Source of the DNA: Actinomycetota bacterium
GTDB taxonomy: Bacteria; Actinomycetota; Thermoleophilia; Solirubrobacterales; Solirubrobacteraceae
Length of the DNA stretch: 9,305 bases
Assembly (NCBI GenBank): GCA_019348575.1
Contig: JAHWJE010000032.1
Span: forward strand, 1 to 9,305
Direction: 5' to 3'
The notes under the pieces were generated by a model that worked only from the letters and a program-made list of their open reading frames with translations, made no database searches and was not told the DNA's origin. Every line of letters begins with the position of its first letter. Within the stretch, counting starts at the first letter, position 1. Positions 1-5,811 of this stretch are shown here, piece by piece. The translations under genes were made by a program, and so were the position numbers.

Positions 1-84
1 AACCTCCAGGCAGGACAAGACGGACGAAGCTTACGCCTTCCACCAGCCGTTGCCACGCAGTTTCCGCGCCTCCCGCGGCCGTGG

Positions 85-90
85 TAATTT
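85..90 (+). promoter_or_regulatory. Candidate -10 box (TAATTT) for a leaderless FmdB transcript
   Basis: TAATTT fits the TANNNT pattern of actinobacterial -10 boxes. It ends six bases before the ATG at 97, so transcription would begin at or next to the start codon. No Shine-Dalgarno sequence precedes the ATG. No convincing -35 was seen. The box lies inside the antisense read-through part of the tag frame. Confidence 0.4.
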
Positions 91-96
91 CACCGC

Positions 97-258
97 ATGC
101 CGATCTACGAATACGAGTGCCGAAGCTGCCATCACGAGTTCGAGCAGCTCGTGCGGACCGGCGACACGCCCGCCTGTCCGAAATGCCAGGCGCAGGACCT
201 GGAACGCCTGCTCTCGCAGGTCGCCGTCAGCTCCGAGCACACCAGCCAGCTCCAATTC
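97..258 (+). pseudogene. FmdB-type zinc-ribbon protein, N-terminal fragment
   Basis: The start MPIYEYECRSCHHEFEQL and the later PACPKC, followed by LERLLSQVAVSSE, are the hallmark of the FmdB family of small putative regulatory zinc-ribbon proteins. Two CxxC knuckles are present (C8/C11 and C27/C30). Family members are usually about 60-110 residues. Here similarity ends at about residue 50-55 (near bases 245-262), where the sequence becomes the antisense of tag. No stop follows soon, and the frame stays open to 1803 through antisense tag sequence and into the ABC gene. That long tail is a high-GC artefact, not a real domain. The zinc ribbon itself is complete, but a normal 3' end is missing. 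The exact biochemical role of FmdB-family proteins is not well defined; the name comes from a regulator of formamidase expression. The end coordinate given is the approximate breakpoint. Confidence 0.75.
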
Positions 259-610
259 AACCAGGCCCGCAAACGCGCCCGCGTCGTGCAGCGCGACGGT
301 CGCGCGGGCGTTGGCGATCGTCGCCTCGATCTTCGCGCGGTTGCGCACGATGCCGGCATCCGCCATCAGGCGCTCGACGTCGCCGTCGCCGAAGCGCGCG
401 ACGCGCTCGGGATCAAAGCCGCAGAACGCCGCGCGGAAGCGCTCGCGCTTGCGCAGGATCGTGATCCACGCCAGGCCCGACTGAAAGCCCTCGAGGCACA
501 GCCGCTCGAGCAGGCGGCGCTCGTCGCGCACCGGGCGCCCCCACTCGTCGTCGTGATAGGCGATGTAGAGCGGGTCGCTGGTCGGCCAGCAGCGGGTCGG
601 CGCTCCGAGC

Positions 611-808
611 TCAGCCGCCATGCGCGGGGCGCTCCTCGCCGCGGCGCTCGTAGCCCGGGCAGCTCGTCACCGGAAGCCGCGGGTAGCGCGGGTAGCGCGG
701 GTCCTCTCGAGAGCGGCCGCAGAGCGAGAACGACGAGCCGCGCGTGTTGCGCACCACCTGCTGGTGGCGGCAGCTTTCGCAGAGCCCAACCGCGGGCGGG
801 CCGTCCAT
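611..808 (-). CDS. Small conserved four-cysteine (putative zinc-binding) protein
   Basis: This 65-residue soluble protein has four cysteines in the pattern C10-x2-C13-x16-C30-x19-C50, embedded in CESCRHQ, RNTRGSSFSLC, PRYPRLPV and SCPGYE. I recognise the CxxCxHQ / SxFSLC / YPRLPV / CxGYE layout as that of small uncharacterised actinobacterial proteins. A structural zinc site is inferred from the cysteines; no enzyme motif is seen. The ATG at 808 is preferred because it lies nine residues before the first Cys and six bases after a TANNNT box. An ATG at 823 and a TTG at 844 are alternatives. The stop overlaps the tag ATG, so the two genes are probably co-transcribed, but this does not establish a repair role. 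It is divergent from the ABC genes. Confidence 0.65.
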   Translation of the reverse strand: MDGPPAVGLCESCRHQQVVRNTRGSSFSLCGRSREDPRYPRYPRLPVTSCPGYERRGEERPAHGG

Positions 809-814
809 CACGGC

Positions 815-820
815 AGCGTA
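815..820 (-). promoter_or_regulatory. Candidate -10 box (TACGCT) for the four-cysteine gene and tag
   Basis: On the minus strand TACGCT is followed by six bases and then ATG at 808, a leaderless arrangement. TTGCTT, 18 bases upstream, is a possible weak -35. It lies back to back with the candidate ABC promoter, so the two divergent units would share about 50 bases of control DNA. Confidence 0.3.
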
Positions 821-845
821 CATCCACGATCGTTGACCAAGCAAC

Positions 846-851
846 TACAAT
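846..851 (+). promoter_or_regulatory. Candidate -10 box (TACAAT) for a leaderless ABC operon
   Basis: TACAAT is a near-consensus -10 box in a very GC-rich background. Eight bases separate it from the ATG at 860, and no Shine-Dalgarno sequence lies between them, so a leaderless mRNA is likely. TTGACC at 833-838 resembles a -35 element but is only seven bases away, too close to work with this box. Confidence 0.5.
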
Positions 852-859
852 CGGCGGCC

Positions 860-2635
860 ATGGCCGTCTTCATCCGCCTGCTCGGCTTCCTTCGCGACTA
901 CAAGAGCGGCGTCTGGTGGTCGGCGCTCCTCGCGGCGCTGGCGATGGTCGCGACGATCGCGATCCCCGGGCTGACGGGCGCCGCGATCGGCGCCGTGCAG
1001 GACGGAGACCGCGAGCGCCTGCGGCTCATGGCGATCCTGATCGCGATCGCCGGCGTGCTGCGGCTCGCGCTCACCGTCGCGCGCCGGCTGATCGCCGGAC
1101 GGGTGTCGCTCGGCGTCGAGCGCGACCTGCGAAACCGTCTCTACCAGCACCTGCTCGCGCTCGATCTCGGGTTCTTCGACCAGCAGCAGACCGGGCAGCT
1201 CATGTCGCGCGCGACCGTCGACCTGCAGTCCGTGCGCTTCTTCTTGGGCTACGGGCTCGTGCTCATCTCGCAGGCGATCCTGACCCTCGTCTTCGCGGCG
1301 GTCGCGATGATCATCGTCGACCCGCTGCTCGCGCTCGTCTCGCTCGCGCCGATCCCGGTCGTGATCTGGGTCGCGCAGCGCTACAGCCGCCGGGCGCGGC
1401 CGGCGCTGCAGGAGGTCCAGCAGCGGATCGCCGAACTGACCGCCGACGTCGAGGAGACCGTCGGTGGGGTCCGGGTGGTGAAGGCGTTCGCGGCCGAGGA
1501 GCGACGCGAGCGGCGCTTCCGCCACAGCATCGCGCGCGTCTTCGAACAGTCGATGATCTCGACGCGGCTGCGGGCCTTCTATTCGCCGTTCATGAGCTTT
1601 CTGCCGCAGCTCGGGCTCGCGGCCCTGCTGCTCGTCGGCGGGCATGCGGTCGTCAACGGGCGCCTGAGCCTCGCGGAGTTCACCTCGTTCTACTTCTACC
1701 TGCTGATCCTGCTCGCGCCGATCCGGACGCTCGGCTGGACGCTCGGCCTCGCGCAGCGCGCCGTCGCGTCGGGCGCGCGGCTGTTCGAAGTGCTCGACCG
1801 TGAGCCGCAGATCACGCCCGCGCCGGATGCCGTCCCGCTGCCGGCCGGGCCGGGCCGCGTCGAGTTGCGCGACGTGTCACTGGCCTACGGCGACGAGTCC
1901 GGCGCCGCGCCGGCGCTGCGCGACGTCTCGCTGACCGTCGAGGCGGGAACGACGCTTGCGCTCGTCGGCGCCACGGGCTCGGGCAAGACGACGCTCGTGC
2001 AGCTCATCCCGCGGCTGTACGACGCGACGGCCGGCACGATCGTCGTCGACGGCGCCGACGTGCGGACGGTCGATCCGAGCGCGCTGCGCGCGCAGGTCGC
2101 CGTCGTCAACGACGAGCCGTTCCTCTTCAGCGCGACCGTGCACGAGAACATCGCCTACGCGCGCGCCGAGGCCAGCCGCGAGGAGGTCGTCGCGGCCGCC
2201 CGACACGCGCAGGCGCACGAGTTCATCGCGGCGCTGCCGGAGGGGTATGAGACGGTCGTCGGCGAGCGCGGCCTCACGCTGAGCGGCGGTCAGCGCCAGC
2301 GGATCGCGATCGCGCGGGCGCTGCTGGCCGACCCGCGCATCCTGATCCTCGACGACGCGACGTCATCGATCGACGGATCGACGGAGCGCCAGATCAAGCG
2401 CGGCCTCGAGGAGGCGCTGGCCGGGCGCACGACGATCGTCATCGCCCACCGCCTGTCGACGATCGCGCTCGCCGACGAGATCGCGGTGCTCGACCACGGC
2501 CGCCTGGTCGACCGCGGCACGCACGAGGAGCTCCTCGAGCGCTCGCCCTTCTACCAGGAGGTCGTCCAGAAGGGCCTGCCCGACCAGGTCTTCCTCAACC
2601 GCAAGCCGGTCGAGCGCGAGGTGGCGGGGCTGTGA
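860..2635 (+). CDS. ABC exporter half-transporter, subunit with degenerate ATP site
   Basis: This 591-residue protein has a six-helix type IV exporter membrane domain (about residues 1-310) fused to a nucleotide-binding domain (about 330-575). Visible motifs are Walker A GATGSGKT (370-377, K376), signature LSGGQ (474-478), Walker B ILILDD (494-499) and the switch His530. Two substitutions mark a degenerate site: the catalytic Glu after Walker B is Asp499, and the Q-loop glutamine is replaced by Asp418 (VVNDEPFLF, against VVPQEAFLF in the partner). In heterodimeric exporters of the BmrCD / TM287-TM288 kind, one subunit has this Asp and the partner the Glu. ATG at 860 is preferred over the open frame from 620, because the sequence before 860 is antisense tag and its neighbour. 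The stop overlaps the next start (GTGA). The substrate (drug, lipid or peptide) cannot be read from the sequence. Confidence 0.92.
   Translation: MAVFIRLLGFLRDYKSGVWWSALLAALAMVATIAIPGLTGAAIGAVQDGDRERLRLMAILIAIAGVLRLALTVARRLIAGRVSLGVERDLRNRLYQHLLALDLGFFDQQQTGQLMSRATVDLQSVRFFLGYGLVLISQAILTLVFAAVAMIIVDPLLALVSLAPIPVVIWVAQRYSRRARPALQEVQQRIAELTADVEETVGGVRVVKAFAAEERRERRFRHSIARVFEQSMISTRLRAFYSPFMSFLPQLGLAALLLVGGHAVVNGRLSLAEFTSFYFYLLILLAPIRTLGWTLGLAQRAVASGARLFEVLDREPQITPAPDAVPLPAGPGRVELRDVSLAYGDESGAAPALRDVSLTVEAGTTLALVGATGSGKTTLVQLIPRLYDATAGTIVVDGADVRTVDPSALRAQVAVVNDEPFLFSATVHENIAYARAEASREEVVAAARHAQAHEFIAALPEGYETVVGERGLTLSGGQRQRIAIARALLADPRILILDDATSSIDGSTERQIKRGLEEALAGRTTIVIAHRLSTIALADEIAVLDHGRLVDRGTHEELLERSPFYQEVVQKGLPDQVFLNRKPVEREVAGL
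2618..2624 (+). promoter_or_regulatory. Ribosome binding site for the second ABC gene
   Basis: GAGGTGG lies seven bases before the GTG at 2632, inside the last codons of the first ABC gene. It supports GTG as the start and fits translational coupling through the four-base GTGA overlap. Confidence 0.5.
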
Positions 2636-4503
2636 CGTCGCGCGGTCACCAGGCCGCGGGCGCGCGCGAGGCGATCGCCGGCCAATACGCCGAGGGCGGC
2701 CGGGCGCTGACGACGGCCGAGCTGCGCCGCCGGCTGCGCCAGACCGGCGGGCGCGGGCGCAAGCTGCGCGGGCTCGCCGTGCTGCTGAGGCCCTACCGCG
2801 GCCGGGTCATCCTGATGTTCGTCGCGCTGCTGGCGGCGACCGGCGCAGCGCTCGCGCCGCCTCCGCTGACGAAGCTTGCGATCGACGACGGGATCGTCCC
2901 CGGCGACCTCGGCACGCTGAACCTCGTCGTCGCGGCGTTCGTCGCCAGCGCGCTGGTCTACTGGGGCGCGTCGTACGCGCAGACCTACCTCGTGGGCTGG
3001 GTCGGCCAGCGCGCGTTGCAGGACCTGCGCCTGCGGATCTTCGCGCACCTGCAGTCCCAGCCCGTCGGCTTCTTCGAGCGTCGCCAGGCCGGGCAGCTGA
3101 TCTCGCGCATGACCAACGACGTGCAGGCGCTCGACCAGCTCGTCACAGACAGCGTCGTGACGCTGTTTCAGAGCTCCCTGACGCTGATCGGCACGATGGT
3201 CATCCTGCTCCTGCTCGACGTCGAGCTCGCCCTGCTGACGTTCCTGATCTTCCCGGTCATGGGACTCGCCTCGCTCGCCTTCCGGATCGCGTCGGCCGAT
3301 GCCTACGCGCGCACGCGTACGGCGATCGGATCGATCACGGCGTATCTGCAGGAGTCGCTGTCGGGCATCCGGGTCGTGCGCTCCTTCGGGCAGGAGCCGC
3401 GTCACCTGCGGCGCTTCCGCGAGCTCAACGAGGGCAACCGCGAGGTGAACATGACCACCGTCAACCTCAACGCGGCGTACTTCCCCGCGGTCGAGCTGCT
3501 CAGCGCGCTGGCAACGGTGGGGATCCTGCTCTACGGCGGCCTGCAGGCGATCGACGGCGACATGACGCCGGGCACCGTCGTCGCCTTCGTTGCGGCGCTG
3601 AACCTCTTCTTCGACCCGATCCAGCAGCTCTCGCACCTCTACACCACCTACCAGGCCGGGATGGCCGCACTGGACAAGATCTTCGACCTGCTCGACGAGC
3701 AGCCCGACCTCGTCGACGCGCCGGACGCGATCGAGCTCGGCCGCCTGCGCGGCGAGATCGAGTTGCGCGACGTGAGCTTCGGGTACGGCGGCGGCCCCGA
3801 TCACGAGCAGACGGCCTGGGCGCTGCGGGACCTGTCGCTGAAGGTCGCCCCCGGGCAGACGGTGGCGCTCGTCGGCGCGACCGGCGCGGGCAAGTCGACG
3901 ATCGCCAAGCTCATCGCGCGCTTCTATGACCCGACGCGCGGCGCGGTGCTCGTCGACGGCCACGATCTGCGCTCGGTCACGCAGGCGTCCCTGCGCCGGC
4001 AGATGGGCGTCGTCCCGCAGGAGGCGTTCCTCTTCAACGGCACGATCGGCGAGAACATCGCCTTCGGCCGGCCGGATGCGACCGCGGAGGACATCCGGGC
4101 GGCCGCGCGGGCCGTCGGGGCGCACGACTTCGTCGCCGCGCTGGAGCACGGCTACGACACGCAGGTCGGCGAGCGCGGCACGCAGCTGTCGGCGGGGCAG
4201 CGCCAGCTCGTCGCGTTCGCCCGCGCGCTGGTGGCCGACCCTCGCATCCTGATCCTCGACGAGGCCACGTCGAACGTCGACCTGCACACCGAGGGGCGCA
4301 TCGAGGAGGGGCTGCGGCGCCTGCTCGCCGGCCGCACGGCGATCGTCATCGCGCACCGTCTGAGCACGATCCGCCAGGCCGCCCGGATCGTCGTCCTCGA
4401 CAGCGGCCGGATCGTCGAGCAGGGCACGCACGACGAGCTGCTCGCCGCCGAGGGCGCCTACTGGCGCCTGTACCGCGACTGGATGGAGCAGGCGGCGGCG
4501 TAG
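2632..4503 (+). CDS. ABC exporter half-transporter, subunit with catalytic ATP site
   Basis: This 623-residue partner of the preceding gene has a charged, Arg-rich cytosolic N-terminal extension of about 50 residues, six membrane helices (about 60-340) and a C-terminal ATPase domain. Motifs are Walker A GATGAGKST (415-423, K421), Q-loop Gln463, a slightly off-consensus signature LSAGQ (519-523), Walker B ILILDE with catalytic Glu544, and switch His575. In the dimer, its Walker A/B site faces the perfect LSGGQ of the other subunit and should hydrolyse ATP. Its LSAGQ faces the Asp-containing site, which should bind ATP but turn it over poorly. It starts with GTG, overlapping the upstream stop by four bases. 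The TAG stop lies 12 bases from the convergent tRNA gene, with no obvious terminator between. Homology is certain; cargo is unknown. Confidence 0.93.
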   Translation: MTSRGHQAAGAREAIAGQYAEGGRALTTAELRRRLRQTGGRGRKLRGLAVLLRPYRGRVILMFVALLAATGAALAPPPLTKLAIDDGIVPGDLGTLNLVVAAFVASALVYWGASYAQTYLVGWVGQRALQDLRLRIFAHLQSQPVGFFERRQAGQLISRMTNDVQALDQLVTDSVVTLFQSSLTLIGTMVILLLLDVELALLTFLIFPVMGLASLAFRIASADAYARTRTAIGSITAYLQESLSGIRVVRSFGQEPRHLRRFRELNEGNREVNMTTVNLNAAYFPAVELLSALATVGILLYGGLQAIDGDMTPGTVVAFVAALNLFFDPIQQLSHLYTTYQAGMAALDKIFDLLDEQPDLVDAPDAIELGRLRGEIELRDVSFGYGGGPDHEQTAWALRDLSLKVAPGQTVALVGATGAGKSTIAKLIARFYDPTRGAVLVDGHDLRSVTQASLRRQMGVVPQEAFLFNGTIGENIAFGRPDATAEDIRAAARAVGAHDFVAALEHGYDTQVGERGTQLSAGQRQLVAFARALVADPRILILDEATSNVDLHTEGRIEEGLRRLLAGRTAIVIAHRLSTIRQAARIVVLDSGRIVEQGTHDELLAAEGAYWRLYRDWMEQAAA

Positions 4504-4515
4504 GCTGCGCGGAGA

Positions 4516-4587
4516 CTGCCGGGCAAGGACTCGAACCTTGAATTCCAGGGCCAGAACCTGGCGAGTTGCCGATTACTCCACCCGGCA
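4516..4587 (-). tRNA. tRNA-Gln (anticodon CTG)
   Basis: A complete 72-nt cloverleaf folds by eye on the minus strand. The acceptor arm TGCCGGG pairs with CCCGGCA, seven of seven. The D arm is GAGT/ACTC with loop AATCGGCA. The anticodon arm is CCAGG/CCTGG around loop TTCTGGC, giving anticodon CTG (plus-strand 4552-4554). The variable loop is four bases, and the T arm is CAAGG/CCTTG around TTCGAGT. The U1-A72 pair and discriminator G73 are typical glutamine identity features. CCA is not encoded. The gene is convergent with the ABC operon. Confidence 0.96.
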
Positions 4588-4599
4588 AGGCAGTGGGCG

Positions 4600-4605
4600 A
4601 GTATA
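4600..4605 (-). promoter_or_regulatory. Candidate -10 box (TATACT) for tRNA-Gln
   Basis: TATACT on the minus strand differs from TATAAT at one base and ends 12 bases before the tRNA 5' end. This would give a leader of about five to six bases, trimmed by RNase P. No clear -35 is present 16-18 bases upstream. It indicates that the tRNA has its own promoter and is not only read through from the trkA genes. Confidence 0.55.
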
Positions 4606-4616
4606 GCCGCGGGCAG

Positions 4617-4645
4617 GCGGCGATTCCGCCGCGGGAGCGTCCCGC
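4617..4645 (-). terminator. Two overlapping GC hairpins after the trkA pair
   Basis: Two perfect six-base-pair stems lie between the trkA stop and the tRNA promoter: GCGGGA/TCCCGC with a three-base loop (4631-4645), and GCGGCG/CGCCGC with a four-base loop (4617-4632). They share two bases, so they are alternatives. No T-run follows on either strand, so this is at best a weak or U-less terminator; it may be chance in GC-rich DNA. Confidence 0.3.
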
Positions 4646-4675
4646 AGCCCTACGGAACCTGCGGCCGCGCCGAGG

Positions 4676-5350
4676 TCAGCCGCCGCGGCCGTTTGGCGAG
4701 AACTGCGCGGTGATGTACGGCTCGAGCCCGGGATCGAGCACGACGAGCACCTCGTCGCCCGGCGCGATCACCGTGTCTCCCTTCGGCACGAAGCCGGCCT
4801 TGCCGCGCGGCAGCACGGAGATGATCAGGCTCCCGTCGGGCAGCTCGATCTCGGCGATGCTGCGACCCGCCGCGGGGGCGCCCTCGACGACCTCGACCTC
4901 GATGATCTCGAGCTTCTCGTCGGGCAGGTCGAGCAGGTGCACGAGCCCGTGGCCGGGGACCTCGTGCTCGATGAGGTTGAGGATCAGGTCCGTCGCCGAG
5001 ACGGCCGGCTGGATCCCCAGCAGCCTGAAGTGCTGCAGGTTGCGCGGGTTGTTGCAGCGGGCGATGATCCGCTCGCAGAGGTACTTCTCCTTGGCGACCT
5101 GGCAGATGAGGATGTTGTCCTCGTCGTCGCCCGTGACCGCCACGACGAGGTCGGCGCGCTGGATCCCGGCGCGCTCGAGCACCCACAGCTCGGTGCCGTC
5201 GCCGTACTGGACGGCGTGCTCGAGCTCCTGCTCGACGCGCAGGTAGGCGCGCCGGTCCTGCTCGACGAGCGTGACCTCCTGCTCGTTGCGGATCAGCTCG
5301 CGCGCGAGGTTGAGCCCGACCTTGCCGCCGCCGACGATGATGACGTACAT
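4676..5350 (-). CDS. TrkA-family K+ channel/transporter regulator (RCK, N and C domains), CeoB-like
   Basis: This 224-residue cytosolic protein has a TrkA-N Rossmann domain with the NAD(H) motif GGGKVG (residues 7-12) and an acidic Glu30 at the end of the second strand, followed by GDGTE and VAVTGDDEDNILICQ. A TrkA-C domain follows (about 135-215, including GDTVIAPGDEVLVV). Such proteins gate K+ uptake systems (TrkH/KtrB and others) in response to nucleotides. The start is the ATG at 5350, which shares one base with the stop of the upstream RCK gene (TGATG), implying coupled translation. The paired layout resembles mycobacterial ceoB/ceoC. No TrkH/KtrB pore gene is in the window; the nearest transporter is the APC-USP permease upstream. 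The stop is at 4676, followed by GC hairpins. Confidence 0.9.
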   Translation of the reverse strand: MYVIIVGGGKVGLNLARELIRNEQEVTLVEQDRRAYLRVEQELEHAVQYGDGTELWVLERAGIQRADLVVAVTGDDEDNILICQVAKEKYLCERIIARCNNPRNLQHFRLLGIQPAVSATDLILNLIEHEVPGHGLVHLLDLPDEKLEIIEVEVVEGAPAAGRSIAEIELPDGSLIISVLPRGKAGFVPKGDTVIAPGDEVLVVLDPGLEPYITAQFSPNGRGG

Positions 5351-5784
5351 CAGACTTCCGCCGCCGCTTCGAGGACGGCCTGCTCGAACATCGCGATGCC
5401 GAGCTTGACCGCGCAGATCGTGTGCAGCCCCTGCTCGGCGTACCAGTCAGATCGCGCGGGGTCGAGCACGCGCACGACCACGCGCGGAACGTCGAAGCGC
5501 TTCTGGGCGATCTGCGCGACGAGGATGTTCGTGTTGTCGCCCCGCGTCGCGGCGATGAACATGTCCGCCTCCTCGATGCCGGCGGCGAGCAGCGCGTCGA
5601 TCTCGATCGCCGTGCCGACGGTGAAGCGCCCGCCGGAGTCCTCCCACGACGTCGCCTGGCCGGCGTCGAGGCGCTCGTGCGAGAGCGGGTCCTCGTCGAG
5701 CACGGACACCGTGTGGCCCGCGGCAAGCGAGGACTTGGCCACGGCCGAGCCCACGCGGCCGGCCCCGACGACGAGGACCATCAT
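5350..5784 (-). CDS. TrkA-N-only RCK protein, CeoC-like
   Basis: This 144-residue NAD-binding RCK protein has the motif GAGRVG (residues 7-12), an acidic residue at Asp30 (VSVLDEDP), and the typical VGTAIEIDALLAAGIEEAD and AATRGDNTNILVAQ segments. It ends right after the Rossmann-type domain and lacks the TrkA-C domain seen in its neighbour. It probably forms a mixed assembly with that neighbour, whose ATG overlaps its stop by one base. Mycobacterial CeoC-type partners are longer (about 220 residues, from memory), so this is a short form; there is no sign of a frameshift. The start is one of two adjacent ATG codons (5784 or 5781). The upstream APC gene ends 27 bases away, with a possible -10 box in the gap. 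Confidence 0.87.
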   Translation of the reverse strand: MMVLVVGAGRVGSAVAKSSLAAGHTVSVLDEDPLSHERLDAGQATSWEDSGGRFTVGTAIEIDALLAAGIEEADMFIAATRGDNTNILVAQIAQKRFDVPRVVVRVLDPARSDWYAEQGLHTICAVKLGIAMFEQAVLEAAAEV

Positions 5785-5791
5785 GAGGCGG

Positions 5792-5797
5792 ATCCTA
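5792..5797 (-). promoter_or_regulatory. Candidate -10 box (TAGGAT) for a leaderless trkA pair
   Basis: On the minus strand TAGGAT ends seven bases before the ATG at 5784, again TANNNT in leaderless spacing. Just upstream is a small dyad, GACCG-CC-CGGTC (5801-5812). The trkA pair may therefore have an internal promoter within the APC cluster. No clear -35 was found. Confidence 0.35.
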
Positions 5798-5811
5798 GTG
5801 GACCGCCCGGT

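Larger units (their letters stand above)
31..621 (-). pseudogene. tag: DNA-3-methyladenine glycosylase I (Tag), C-terminal part lost
   Basis: Tag is a cytosolic base-excision repair enzyme that removes 3-methyladenine from alkylated DNA. Residues 10-121 of this 196-residue frame match the family closely: the N-terminal Cys (C11), DPLYIAYHDDEWG with His23, LCLEGFQSGLAW with the presumed catalytic Glu44, ILRKRE, and the block GIVRNRAKIEA. After about residue 121 (near base 259) the similarity stops, and the rest is only the antisense reading of the FmdB start. The missing part should carry the second pair of zinc ligands (His and Cys near residues 175-179 of E. coli Tag) and the end of the helical fold. 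The protein is therefore probably inactive, although the frame stays open to TAA at 31. The ATG at 621 overlaps the upstream gene's stop by 11 bases and has GAGGAG about 10 bases ahead of it. Identity is confident; loss of function is inference. Confidence 0.85.

Noticed and set aside
679..702. Short tandem repeat of GCGGGTAGC (about 2.7 copies)
   Set aside because: It encodes the RYPRYPR stretch of the four-cysteine protein and is explained by codon repetition.
833..851. TTGACC and TACAAT read as a matched -35/-10 pair
   Set aside because: They are only seven bases apart, far from the usual 16-18. TACAAT was kept as a -10 box on its own.
856..865. Perfect 10-bp palindrome GGCCATGGCC over the ABC start codon
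   Set aside because: Expected by chance around an ATGGCC start in GC-rich DNA; no second site nearby.
97..1803. A 568-codon plus-strand frame continuing from the FmdB start through tag and into the ABC gene
   Set aside because: After about residue 52 it is the antisense of tag and the four-cysteine gene, then an out-of-frame reading of the ABC membrane domain. Arg/Ala/Pro-rich composition and no domain; open only because of high GC and a lost FmdB stop.
2551..4431. A 626-codon minus-strand frame opposite the second ABC gene
   Set aside because: It lies wholly antisense to a clear ABC gene, is rich in Arg/Asp/Gln/Val with no fold or motif, and is a typical high-GC shadow.
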